From NCBI RefSeq assembly GCF_963676285.1, contig NZ_OY781063.1, forward strand, positions 2,728,001 to 2,792,000: DNA of 64,000 bases, read 5' to 3'. This DNA comes from an uncultured Sphaerochaeta sp. Its GTDB lineage: Bacteria; Spirochaetota; Spirochaetia; Sphaerochaetales; Sphaerochaetaceae. The notes beneath the pieces are model-generated. The model worked only from the letters and a program-made list of their open reading frames with translations, had not been told where the DNA came from and made no database searches. Position 1 is the stretch's first letter; every line of letters starts with the position of its first letter. Shown here one piece after another: positions 34,585-42,950 of the stretch. The position numbers and the translations under genes are program-made.

Positions 34585-34613
34585 TAGACAGAGAGCCTAC
34601 TCTCTGCTATGGT
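34585..34613 (+). promoter_or_regulatory. Promoter of the pyrimidine operon
   Basis: TAGACA (34585-34590) and TATGGT (34608-34613) have a 17-bp spacer. The spacer region carries a perfect 7-bp inverted repeat, CAGAGAG and CTCTCTG (34589-34606, loop CCTA), which could be an operator. Transcription would start near 34620. Confidence 0.5.
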
Positions 34614-34643
34614 TTTCCAGAAGTTACAAGTAGGAGGGAGCCC

Positions 34644-34730
34644 ATGGGCAAGAAACGAAACAGTGTTGCGTATAACGCTCTGGAATGGGAATCCCCTCAA
34701 TATGATAGTGTTGTGAAGAGTCGGTCGTAG
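34644..34730 (+). CDS. Pyrimidine operon leader peptide (28 codons)
   Basis: A short ORF with a strong ribosome site (TAGGAGG, 6 nt before the ATG) encodes MGKKRNSVAY followed by NALEWESPQY and DSVVKSRS. Its last five codons form the 5' arm and loop of an intrinsic terminator, and its stop codon lies in the loop. This is the arrangement of the E. coli pyrBI leader peptide, where close ribosome coupling at low UTP prevents termination. The peptide itself has no recognised similarity. The architecture is seen directly; the mechanism is inferred. It may also be a functional small protein. Confidence 0.6.
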   Translation: MGKKRNSVAYNALEWESPQYDSVVKSRS

Positions 34731-34745
34731 GGCCGGCTTTTTTTT
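34716..34745 (+). terminator. Attenuator terminator before pyrBI
   Basis: AAGAGTCGGTC (34716-34726) can pair with GGCCGGCTTTT (34731-34741) around loop GTAG, including three G-U pairs. An uninterrupted run of eight T follows the GC-rich part. It ends 12 nt before the pyrBI ATG, between promoter and first structural gene, so it must act as an attenuator rather than an operon end. Confidence 0.72.
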
Positions 34746-34757
34746 GAAGGAGTCAAG

Positions 34758-36359
34758 ATGGAAAAACAGAATGTATTTGCAGGGCGGTCGTTGTGTGTTA
34801 TTGAGGATTTTTCCAAGGAAGAACGGATGTACCTCTTTGATCAGGTACGTATTCTCAAACAAGCGATGGAACAGAGAGATGAAGAGAAGCTCACCCCTTT
34901 CAGAATTGATGATAGGGATTTCGGCATATATGAAGTGTTCCTGGAAGACAGTACCAGGACCAAGGAATCTTTCAAGAATGCAGCCAACTTTCATCATGCA
35001 AAAGTCTCTGAGCTGAACAGCGACAGTTCTTCCTTCAACAAGGGAGAGAGCTATGCCGATACCTTCAATACCCTCAGTGGATATGAGAATACCATTTTCA
35101 TCATCCGGAGCAAGGTTGAGGGTGTTACCAGGCATCTGGAAGAGGCTTGCGCCGCTTATGCAGAGCGAAATAAACTCTACCGCAAACCGATATTCATCAA
35201 TGCAGGGGATGGCAAGCATGAGCATCCCACGCAGGAGTTGCTTGATGAGTTCACCTTTCTTGAAGACAACCAATGGAGTAACGAGGAATTGCATCTTGCA
35301 TTGGTCGGGGATCTCTTCCATGGACGAACAGTGCACTCAAAAGCTGATGGTCTGAAAATATTCAAGCAGGTCAAGGTTGATTTGATAGCCCCCATAGAGT
35401 TGGCAATGCCGGAAGTCTACGTAAACCGGATGAAAGAAAATGGTTACCAAGTTCGCATCTTCTCTTCCATCGAAGAATACCTTGATCAACATGATGTGGC
35501 TTCCAAGTGGTACTTTACCCGTCCACAGCTGGAGCGAATGGGGGATAGGATCCTCCAGAGACAGGAAGAGCTACGTCGTTCCATTACATTCCGAGAAGAG
35601 TTCTTGGACAGAATAAAGGAAGGGACCACCTTCTATCACCCGCTACCACGGCACAAGGTAACTCCCACAATCCCCACCTTCCTCGATGACACACCCCTCA
35701 ATGGATGGGAACGACAATCGATCAATGGTATGTATGTGAGGATTGTATTGCTTTCCCTGCTTGCAGGAAAAATCGGCAGCGATTTTGTCCCTGTGGCCAA
35801 GAAGGAAGTGTATGAGAGTGAGGACTACATTACAGAGGTAGACTTGCACTCCCGGGAAACAAAAGAGAAGCGGGTAAGTGAAGGAGTGCAACCAATCCGG
35901 AATGGCTTGGTCATCGACCACATTCTCAAGGGAGACAGCCCGGGCGAGATCAGGAGACATATGAGGCTTATCAGCAGTGTGCTTGGCCTGGACGCATACA
36001 AAGGTGGGGAGTGGGTAAGCACCAGCGGTCAGGAAGACATCTTCAAAGGGATCATCTTTCGCCCCGGTGAGTACAGTCTTGACCGAAAGCAGCTCAAGCG
36101 TTTGAGTGCAGTTGCTCCTGGTTGTACGCTGAACCTTATCAAGGATGGGAAGGTAATCAATAAATTCCGCTTGCATCTTCCCCCCCGAATCTATAACTTT
36201 GAGGATCTGGCTTGCACGAATGAAGCATGCATCTCCCACCCTGATCAGGGTGAAGGGGTCCCAGCCATGTTCCATCGAACCAAGGACAATACCTTTGTCT
36301 GTGCATTCTGTAACAAGACACACACCTTCAAGGAAATCTGGAAGCGTGGAAATAAATAG
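34758..36359 (+). CDS. pyrBI: Fused aspartate carbamoyltransferase catalytic and regulatory chains
   Basis: The first committed step of UMP synthesis, carbamoyl phosphate plus aspartate to carbamoyl aspartate. Residues 1 to about 350 are PyrB, with the carbamoyl-phosphate loop EDSTRTKESF at 63-72 and FYHPLPRH at 292-299. Residues about 375-533 are PyrI: an allosteric N-terminal part (PIRNGLVIDHI) and a zinc domain with C486, C491, C515 and C518. Both activities are therefore on one 533-residue chain, a fusion known from some spirochaetes and Thermotogales. Allosteric nucleotide control is expected but not shown. GAAGGAG lies 7 nt before the ATG, immediately after the attenuator. pyrE follows 17 nt later. 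Confidence 0.95.
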   Translation: MEKQNVFAGRSLCVIEDFSKEERMYLFDQVRILKQAMEQRDEEKLTPFRIDDRDFGIYEVFLEDSTRTKESFKNAANFHHAKVSELNSDSSSFNKGESYADTFNTLSGYENTIFIIRSKVEGVTRHLEEACAAYAERNKLYRKPIFINAGDGKHEHPTQELLDEFTFLEDNQWSNEELHLALVGDLFHGRTVHSKADGLKIFKQVKVDLIAPIELAMPEVYVNRMKENGYQVRIFSSIEEYLDQHDVASKWYFTRPQLERMGDRILQRQEELRRSITFREEFLDRIKEGTTFYHPLPRHKVTPTIPTFLDDTPLNGWERQSINGMYVRIVLLSLLAGKIGSDFVPVAKKEVYESEDYITEVDLHSRETKEKRVSEGVQPIRNGLVIDHILKGDSPGEIRRHMRLISSVLGLDAYKGGEWVSTSGQEDIFKGIIFRPGEYSLDRKQLKRLSAVAPGCTLNLIKDGKVINKFRLHLPPRIYNFEDLACTNEACISHPDQGEGVPAMFHRTKDNTFVCAFCNKTHTFKEIWKRGNK

Positions 36360-36376
36360 GCTACACTGGAGATACC

Positions 36377-37075
36377 ATGAAACATATTGAAGATATTACA
36401 AACCATTATGGACCGATTCTGGCAAAGAAGGCCTTGGAGCTTGGTGCAATCCGCCTCCAAGTTCAAGATCCTTTCACATGGGCAAGCGGCTACCGTATGC
36501 CCATCTACAATGACAACAGAAGACTGCTTGCCGAAAGTGGAGCCAGAAGGCTGGTCAGCGAGGCTTTTGCTGCAATGCTGGAGAGCCTTGATTTCAATCC
36601 AGACAACATTGCTGGAACAGCAACTGCTGGTATTCCTCATGCAACCACCCTGGCAGACCGACTCGAGAAACCCATGAGCTATGTGAGGAGTTCCGGCAAG
36701 GACCATGGGCTTGGTCAACAGATCGAAGGGCTTGGGCAAAAAGGTACCTATGCTGGTGCCAAGGTGCTCCTTATTGAGGATTTGATCTCCACCGGGGGAT
36801 CTTCCATCAAGGCAGTCCAGGCGATTGCTAAAGCGGAAGGTGTTTGTCCCTATACCCTTGCAATCTTCACCTATGGATTTGCCACAGCCAATGAAGCATT
36901 CGCATCCTTGGACCCTGCATGCACATTCTTTACCATTCTTGACTATGATGTGATGGTTGCAAGCGCCCAGGAGACAGGGTATGTGAACAGTGAAGAAGCA
37001 AGATTGCTTACTTCGTGGAGGGAAGATCCCTTTGGCTGGGGTGAGAAGCTGGGATTTTCCAAAGTAGACAGGTAA
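36377..37075 (+). CDS. pyrE: Orotate phosphoribosyltransferase
   Basis: PyrE joins orotate and PRPP to give OMP. The 232 residues contain YRMPIYNDNRRLL near residue 37, and the PRPP-binding motif LLIEDLISTGGSSIKAVQ near 132-149 with the acidic pair E-D. GTATAGIPHATTLADRLEKPMSYVR near 77-101 is the family's central segment. The length is in the upper range. It lies between pyrBI and pyrF in the operon and uses PRPP that the prs product in this window would supply. Confidence 0.95.
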   Translation: MKHIEDITNHYGPILAKKALELGAIRLQVQDPFTWASGYRMPIYNDNRRLLAESGARRLVSEAFAAMLESLDFNPDNIAGTATAGIPHATTLADRLEKPMSYVRSSGKDHGLGQQIEGLGQKGTYAGAKVLLIEDLISTGGSSIKAVQAIAKAEGVCPYTLAIFTYGFATANEAFASLDPACTFFTILDYDVMVASAQETGYVNSEEARLLTSWREDPFGWGEKLGFSKVDR

Positions 37076-37087
37076 GGAGAGATAAGC

Positions 37088-37966
37088 GTGAGTTATCAAA
37101 CATTATTGGTAGATAGTGCAGAAAAAACTGGAAATATTGCTTGCATGGGATTGGATCCAATCGTTGAATCCCTTCCTGTGTCCAGTGGGAATATCCGTAG
37201 TGACCTCAATAGTTTTTTTCAACAGTTATTTCGGAGAATGAGCCTTGCTGGATTGGTTCCTGCAGCGTTCAAACCGAATCTTGGCTACTATCAGTGCCTC
37301 GACCATCCACGTGATGAAGATTTCTCGGGAAGTTCTGCCCTTGCTGATGTACTGGATATGCTGGAGAGTTTCTTCCCGGGAATTCCTGTCATTCTTGACA
37401 GCAAGCGAGGCGATATTGCCAGAAGCAGCATGAACTACGCCAAGGAAGCTTTTGAAGCGTGGCAGAGTGATGCCGTAACCGTTGCTCCTTATATGGGAAG
37501 TGACTCGGTAGAGCCTTTCATCAGGTTTCCTGAAAAAGGGGCATATCTGCTCAATCGTACCAGCAATCCTGGTGGAAAAGACCTCCAAAACCTGTTGGTA
37601 CAAAACAAGAAGGAGCATGAGCATCCTTTATACTTGGAAGTGGCCAGCCAGATTGCCGCGTATAACCAGAAGACAGGAAGTGTAGGAGCGGTGGTCGGCG
37701 CGACCAATCTCCAGGAGTTGGAGGACATTGCTACCTTCTATCATGACCAATCAGTTCCCCTGCTTATCCCTGGTGTAGGAAGCCAAGGAGGATCTGCAAG
37801 TGAGGTTATGGCAATTTTGAAGAAGGCTGGGTACCCAGTAGAGCTTGCCAGAATAAACAGCAGCAGTGCATTGACCCATCCATGGAAGAATAACCCGGCA
37901 CCTGAAGACTGGCTTGATCTATGCATGAAGAACCTTCGCTCCCTGCTTGAGGAGACCTCTTTATGA
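37088..37966 (+). CDS. pyrF: Orotidine 5'-phosphate decarboxylase (PyrF, long type)
   Basis: The 292-residue enzyme decarboxylates OMP to UMP. VILDSKRGDIARSSMNYAKEAF near residue 100 holds the Lys and Asp residues of the active site (DxKxxDI pattern as DSKRGDI), and the late VGATNLQEL and LIPGVGSQGG segments fit. The length and FKPNLGYYQ near 58 place it in the longer, group 2 (mycobacterial-like) type rather than the 230-residue E. coli type. The start is GTG with AAGGAG 9 nt upstream. The stop overlaps the next ATG by 4 nt. Confidence 0.95.
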   Translation: MSYQTLLVDSAEKTGNIACMGLDPIVESLPVSSGNIRSDLNSFFQQLFRRMSLAGLVPAAFKPNLGYYQCLDHPRDEDFSGSSALADVLDMLESFFPGIPVILDSKRGDIARSSMNYAKEAFEAWQSDAVTVAPYMGSDSVEPFIRFPEKGAYLLNRTSNPGGKDLQNLLVQNKKEHEHPLYLEVASQIAAYNQKTGSVGAVVGATNLQELEDIATFYHDQSVPLLIPGVGSQGGSASEVMAILKKAGYPVELARINSSSALTHPWKNNPAPEDWLDLCMKNLRSLLEETSL

Positions 37967-39693
37967 AGGATGTGATGGAACTCCTATCAAAAAGACATCT
38001 CAATCCGGATGTTCCTGTCCTGTTGGGAACTGTAAGTGGTGTTGCTTCCACTAAACCTAGACTGATCACCTACTTTGACGAGAAGGTACAAGCCATCAGC
38101 ATCATTACTACCAAGAGTTTCCAGGTGGAAGTTAATCCAGGGAATCGTGAGCCGGTGATCTGTGAGACCTCAGCCGGTAATTTTGGAAATTCTGTAGGGT
38201 TGCGCAATCCTGGGATGGAACAAGCCCTGTATGAACTGAGGAAACTCAGGAAAGAGCACTCCTTTTCCAGCTATCTCAATGTATCGCTCTCGGCTAACAG
38301 TGTTGAAGATTTCATTACCTTGGTTAAAGCCTTTGATGAGGTGGCAGATCTGGTGGAGTTGAACTTCTCCTGTCCTCATGCATCAGTCGGCTATGGGGCG
38401 TCAATTGGATGTGACCAGAATATTGCCGCTGAATATGTGCGATTGATCAAGGAAGCAACCAAGGAGTGCAAAGCACCCTTGTTTGTGAAACTTACCCCAA
38501 ATGTCGATGATATCGGTCTGATAGCCAAGGCCGTAGTGGATAGTGGTGCCGATGGCTTGGTTGCAATCAATACCGTTGGCCCCATCGTCCACAAGGATCC
38601 AGGTTCAGGATTGCCCATCTTGCAGAACAAGCTTGGAGGCAAGGGCGGCAGTAGCGGTCATCATGTCTATGAACGAGCACTTTCAGCAATTCGGGAGATT
38701 CGCCAAGCCTGTGGTGATGATGTGCCGCTTATCGGTATGGGTGGAGTGAGCAGTGGAACGGAAGCTGCAGCCTTGATAGCTGCCGGTGCTGATGCTGTTG
38801 GGATCGGTTCAGCCCTCGGTACTGTCGACCAGAAGGCATGGCCTGAATACCTCGCTGCGGTGAAGCGAGAGGCAGAGGCTATTCTGAGCGGAGAAGATCC
38901 TGCGCAAAAGCAATCTACCTCCTATATCATCAAAGACCGACAGATGGCATATGAGAAACATCAGGTGGTGAAGAGTGAGCAGTATGGTAAGGATACCCGT
39001 ATCATCACACTGGATGGCACGCTTTACTGCAAGGCAGGACAGTTCGCATTTCTGTGGATTCCAACCATCGGGGAGAAGCCATTCTCTGTTGCTCATAACG
39101 ATCCATTGACCTTCATCGTCAAGAATCGGGGTCCTTTTTCAGCTGAACTTTGTGCCTTGCAGGTCGGAGATGATATCTATGTACGGGGACTTTACGGTGC
39201 ACAACTGAACAATGAGAAGACCAAAAAAGCACTCTTGTTGGGTGGGGGTACCGGGGTGGCAGTACTTCCCAGTCTTGCCGACCAGTTGCAAGGGCAGGGA
39301 ACTGAAATGAGTATTCTTGTAGGAACAAGTGAGAGTGTGGAAGGCAAAGCCTTGCTTGAGGAGGCCCTCTCATCCTATGGATCATTCACTTGTATTGCTG
39401 ATGATGGCAGACCAGGAAGAGTACTGGACCTTCTGGACACTATCCCTCTGGATGACGAGCAGGCCTGTTATCTAGTAGGTCCTGAGGTTTTCATGGCTAT
39501 CGCCTGTCGCAAGCTGTTGGCTCGGGGAGTCAAGGAGCATAATCTATACCTATCGATGGAGAGAACCACCCTCTGCGGTATAGGGATGTGTGGAGAGTGT
39601 GCCTGTGGTGACCGATTGACTTGCCGTTGGGGCACCTTCATGCAGTACGACTATCTGGCGAAAGAGGCGCCTGAATTAATTGCCTATGATTGA
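37963..39693 (+). CDS. pyrDK: Dihydroorotate dehydrogenase fused to its electron-transfer subunit
   Basis: One 576-residue chain unites PyrD and PyrK. Residues 1-305 are a class 1 dihydroorotate dehydrogenase barrel: NFSCPHASVGYG near 126 with the catalytic cysteine, VKLTPNVDDIG near 173, and GMGGVSSGTEAAALIAAGADAVGIGSA near 260-286 as the FMN phosphate site. From about 325 the PyrK module begins, with an FAD-binding barrel (GTLYCKAGQFAFLWIP), a nucleotide fold (LLLGGGTGVAVLP near 425) and the 2Fe-2S ligands C538, C543, C546 and C554. Class 1B enzymes normally keep these as two proteins and pass electrons to NAD. The fusion fixes a 1:1 ratio. It overlaps pyrF and pyrC. Confidence 0.95.
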   Translation: MKDVMELLSKRHLNPDVPVLLGTVSGVASTKPRLITYFDEKVQAISIITTKSFQVEVNPGNREPVICETSAGNFGNSVGLRNPGMEQALYELRKLRKEHSFSSYLNVSLSANSVEDFITLVKAFDEVADLVELNFSCPHASVGYGASIGCDQNIAAEYVRLIKEATKECKAPLFVKLTPNVDDIGLIAKAVVDSGADGLVAINTVGPIVHKDPGSGLPILQNKLGGKGGSSGHHVYERALSAIREIRQACGDDVPLIGMGGVSSGTEAAALIAAGADAVGIGSALGTVDQKAWPEYLAAVKREAEAILSGEDPAQKQSTSYIIKDRQMAYEKHQVVKSEQYGKDTRIITLDGTLYCKAGQFAFLWIPTIGEKPFSVAHNDPLTFIVKNRGPFSAELCALQVGDDIYVRGLYGAQLNNEKTKKALLLGGGTGVAVLPSLADQLQGQGTEMSILVGTSESVEGKALLEEALSSYGSFTCIADDGRPGRVLDLLDTIPLDDEQACYLVGPEVFMAIACRKLLARGVKEHNLYLSMERTTLCGIGMCGECACGDRLTCRWGTFMQYDYLAKEAPELIAYD

Positions 39694-40732
39694 CCCACAT
39701 GTACATCTCCGTGACTGGAGTCAGAACGAGAAAGAAACCCTCTCCCATGGATTGGGGGTTGCGCTCACTTGCGGGATTGATGAGGTATTTGATATGCCTA
39801 ATACGCAACCAACACTCACAGACCGTGAAAGTATTCTCAGACGTATCGAGGATGCTGAAGGGTGCGGTCTTGATGTTCGTTATCACCTGTATGCGGGGGT
39901 AACGCCTTCTGCCGAACAGATTCGTAGTGTGGTTTCCCTAGCACAGGAGCTCTTTCCTAAAGTTGTGGGGCTTAAGTTGTTTGCAGGTCATTCAACAGGA
40001 AATATGGGGCTCGTACAGGAGAGGGAACAGGCTCTTGTATATCGTACCTTGAAAGAGTGTGGTTACGAGGGGGTTGTTGCCCTGCATTGTGAAAAAGAGT
40101 CCCTGTTACATCCTGAGTTGTACGATCCTGCTGATTTCTCCACCCATAGCCTTGCACGGCCAGTAGAGGCAGAGGTTGCAAGTGTCTCAGACCAGTTGCA
40201 ATTCTCACAGGAGGAAGGCTTCAGGGGACACCTTCATATCTGTCATCTGAGTAGTATTGAGGCCCTCCATGAAATCGAGAAAGCAAGGGCTAAGGGAGTT
40301 CGGGTCAGTTGTGCGGTCACCCCTCATCATGCTCTTCTCTCCAGTGAGGATGCAAAAGAGCGGACGCTGTACGCCAAGATGAATCCTCCTCTTCGCAGTG
40401 AAACCGAGCGTAGTACTCTCTTTGTTGCACTGTTGGAGGGAAGGGTAGACTGGATAGAGAGTGATCATGCTCCACATACGCTTCAGGATAAAGAGGCAGG
40501 GGCAAGTGGAATTCCTGGGTTCAGTGGCATTTTGCTCTTGGTCAAGAGATTGCTCGAGCAAGGAGCAACAAGACCCTTGTTGGAGCAGTTGTTGGGTAGA
40601 CGGGTGCAGGAGGTGTTCAAACTCCCCATCCGAGACGTTTTTGTCCCATCCTACGATGACCTGGAATCGCTTTCTCTCAAGAGTGCCGCCGAGTATCCTT
40701 GGGACAGTTACCGTAACTTACGATTGCGTTAG
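39686..40732 (+). CDS. pyrC: Dihydroorotase
   Basis: PyrC cyclises carbamoyl aspartate to dihydroorotate. The 348-residue amidohydrolase begins MIDPHVHLRDW, whose H-x-H binds zinc; DMPNTQPTL near residue 33, CHLSSIEALHEI near 182 and ESDHAPHT near 258 add the remaining metal and acid-base residues. It looks intermediate in length between the E. coli and class I types. The ATG lies inside the pyrDK stop (8-nt overlap). It closes the operon; carAB, needed for carbamoyl phosphate, is not here. Confidence 0.94.
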   Translation: MIDPHVHLRDWSQNEKETLSHGLGVALTCGIDEVFDMPNTQPTLTDRESILRRIEDAEGCGLDVRYHLYAGVTPSAEQIRSVVSLAQELFPKVVGLKLFAGHSTGNMGLVQEREQALVYRTLKECGYEGVVALHCEKESLLHPELYDPADFSTHSLARPVEAEVASVSDQLQFSQEEGFRGHLHICHLSSIEALHEIEKARAKGVRVSCAVTPHHALLSSEDAKERTLYAKMNPPLRSETERSTLFVALLEGRVDWIESDHAPHTLQDKEAGASGIPGFSGILLLVKRLLEQGATRPLLEQLLGRRVQEVFKLPIRDVFVPSYDDLESLSLKSAAEYPWDSYRNLRLR

Positions 40733-40752
40733 GTTAAACCCTCCTGTATACT
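40724..40752 (+). promoter_or_regulatory. Putative promoter for 40773 gene
   Basis: TTGCGT (40724-40729) within the pyrC end and TATACT (40747-40752) have a 17-bp spacer. The predicted leader is about 14 nt and holds the GGGAGGG ribosome site of the next gene. Confidence 0.5.
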
Positions 40753-40772
40753 AGTGCAACCGGGAGGGAACC

Positions 40773-42260
40773 TTGATCGATTTACGGAGACATTCAAGCA
40801 GACATTTGGAGACGAAGCTCATTTTGCCGATTCCAGAGACACGGAAGTATGAGCGGGAAATTCACTATTATCTGTTTTCTCCTCCCCAACTCTATGTTAA
40901 TCGCTCTACATACAGTGAAGAACGAATTCTTCACAAATTCCAGAGCCATGGAAGGTACTCCTCTCCTGAGATAACGCTTGAGGAGTTGCTTGATGACGAG
41001 AATTTGCTCAGCCCCCTTTCCATTCTCAAGCAGTACACCAAGGATCTCCTGATTGACCTGAATGCAGTACCTGAGCGGAAAGTAATCCATGAACTGCAGA
41101 CGGTAGTGAACTCAGTACGTCATGAGACAAAGGCGTGCCTGAAGGATTGCAAGGATATGGTGAAACTTGGAATGCAGAGTGATCTGAACACCACATTGAC
41201 AAACTGGTATATGAATGCCTCAACGCTTCTCAAAGTACTTAGAGGTATGATTTCAGCAATTCAGGAGAAGATTGATCAAGAGAGTCGCTTGCTGCTGGCC
41301 TTTCTCTGGACGGATGAGGCAGCGAGCCTGATCTGTGAAAAACATGCCCTCGACCTTTACATGGCATCCACCCCGATGAGGGATGAGATGCATAAGCAGA
41401 TACTTGCAAAATTGATGCAGTTCTCCCGAGATGAGATGGAGTACCGTAGCAAGATGGAGTATCCAAGTGGCAGTACCAATGCCGAGACAGTGCAGTATAG
41501 AAAGGCAGTGTTGAAGAAGTGGACCCAATCAAGTCTCTATCTTGTCCCCAATATATCCAGGTGGCCGAAGCGGGTTTCTGAGATTCTAGCAGGAATTGCG
41601 GCCGGTGTTGCCATGGCCTTTGCAACCCTGACAACCATATTTGCAGAAGAGACCTTCATCAGAAACTCCTTCCAGTGGGCACTGATTGTCATCATCGGTT
41701 ATGTGTTCAAGGATCGTATCAAGGAATGGCTGAGGCTCTTCTTCAATGCCGTGCTTCCCAAGATGATGGCCGATGAAATCTCCTCGTTTCTTTCCCCAAA
41801 GACCAATAAGAAGATTTGTTCGAGCAGGATCAGGCTCAAGTTTACCAGTCCTGATGACATTCCCTCAACAGTGAAGGAAATCCGTAAAGATAAGAACAAT
41901 CCCTTCATGGATATGCTTCCCAAGGAAGACATCATCCATTATGTACGAGACCTGTCCATGCACCCCCTGTCCAAACAGGGGATGGCGAGGGACAGGTTTC
42001 CCAGGGAGAATAACTTCACCTTGGTTACCAGGATACGCCTCGATGATTTTCTCAAAGAGATGGATGATCCCAATGACGTGGTCTTCAGGATGGATCCGGA
42101 TGCAGATGAACTTGATCAGCTCAACAGTGAACGTGTTTATCACCTGCATTTGGTCATACGTGAATACTCAAAGAAAGAAGACTTGGATATCTACAGCCAC
42201 TACACGGTTGTACTGAACAAGAGCGGTATTGTCCGTCTTGAACAGATGCCGCTCGCCTAA
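40773..42260 (+). CDS. Unknown 495-residue membrane protein
   Basis: I do not recognise this protein. It starts with TTG, supported by GGGAGGG 5 nt upstream and by the basic residues that follow. The first 270 residues are soluble and mostly helical, with a charged, coiled-coil-like stretch near 130-190. Two hydrophobic helices lie close together near 272-290 (ILAGIAAGVAMAFATLTTIFA) and 298-312 (WALIVIIGYVF), forming a hairpin anchor. The C-terminal 170 residues are soluble and charged. No catalytic motif stands out. It follows the pyr operon but probably has its own promoter, and its stop shares CTAA with the convergent HD gene. Confidence 0.75.
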   Translation: MIDLRRHSSRHLETKLILPIPETRKYEREIHYYLFSPPQLYVNRSTYSEERILHKFQSHGRYSSPEITLEELLDDENLLSPLSILKQYTKDLLIDLNAVPERKVIHELQTVVNSVRHETKACLKDCKDMVKLGMQSDLNTTLTNWYMNASTLLKVLRGMISAIQEKIDQESRLLLAFLWTDEAASLICEKHALDLYMASTPMRDEMHKQILAKLMQFSRDEMEYRSKMEYPSGSTNAETVQYRKAVLKKWTQSSLYLVPNISRWPKRVSEILAGIAAGVAMAFATLTTIFAEETFIRNSFQWALIVIIGYVFKDRIKEWLRLFFNAVLPKMMADEISSFLSPKTNKKICSSRIRLKFTSPDDIPSTVKEIRKDKNNPFMDMLPKEDIIHYVRDLSMHPLSKQGMARDRFPRENNFTLVTRIRLDDFLKEMDDPNDVVFRMDPDADELDQLNSERVYHLHLVIREYSKKEDLDIYSHYTVVLNKSGIVRLEQMPLA

Positions 42261-42808
42261 AGCCCTATCTTGCTGGATGAGCCAGCCATCGCTTCTATGG
42301 TGAGCGAAATGATGTGATTCATCTCGAGCCCAAGTTTCTCAGCTCCTTGGGAGATGATATCCCGGTTCACTCCTGCGGCGAAGGCCTTGCTGGACCATTT
42401 CTTCTTAACAGATTTTACCGTCATCCCTTCCATCTTTAAAGGTCTCATCAATGCCGTTGCATATACCAAACCGGTCAACTCATCGATGGTGTAGAGAACC
42501 TTCTCCATGAAATGCTCAGGCTCTATGGTGCTGCAGATACCGTATCCGTGGCTGCATACTGCCCTGATGAATGCATCGTCCAATTCTATTTCTTTCAATA
42601 GCTCGGGCGCTTTCTGGCAATGTTCCTCAGGAAACATCCCATAGTCGATATCGTGGAGAAGTCCTACCAAGGACCAGTATTCCTCGTCGTATCCGTACTC
42701 CTTGGCGAACCTGCGCATGGTCTCCTCAACACAATAGGCATGATAGACCAGTGCTTCGTTAGGATTGTATTTTCTCAGCAATGCATCTGCTTCTTCTCTT
42801 GTAACCAT
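42257..42808 (-). CDS. HD-domain hydrolase
   Basis: The 183-residue protein belongs to the small HD/HDIG phosphohydrolase group. Metal ligands are the H23 of VYHAYCVE, the HD pair in LVGLLHDIDYG near residue 52, the histidine of EEHCQKAPELL and the aspartate in YTIDELTGLVYA near 110. Such proteins usually remove phosphate from nucleotides or nucleotide-like substrates; the actual one is unknown. Two ATGs are adjacent. The second is used here because the AAGGAGG site is then at 6 nt. Its stop shares CTAA with the convergent 40773 gene. Confidence 0.83.
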   Translation of the reverse strand: MVTREEADALLRKYNPNEALVYHAYCVEETMRRFAKEYGYDEEYWSLVGLLHDIDYGMFPEEHCQKAPELLKEIELDDAFIRAVCSHGYGICSTIEPEHFMEKVLYTIDELTGLVYATALMRPLKMEGMTVKSVKKKWSSKAFAAGVNRDIISQGAEKLGLEMNHIISLTIEAMAGSSSKIGL

Positions 42809-42881
42809 CATTTTCCTCCTTGTTGCGAGTATAGAGTGTTTATACTGTTTCGAAAAGAGAGAAAAAATGCAGGTAACCCCT

Positions 42882-42910
42882 TTATTAGGCTAAACTGATT
42901 GTGGTAGTAT
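42882..42910 (+). promoter_or_regulatory. Putative promoter of corA leader transcript
   Basis: TTATTA (42882-42887) and TAGTAT (42905-42910) have a 17-bp spacer. This would give a leader of nearly 190 nt ahead of corA. Confidence 0.35.
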
Positions 42911-42950
42911 TGTTTTGGTGCTTGCCAGACTGGTAGGCCATCTTGTTATG

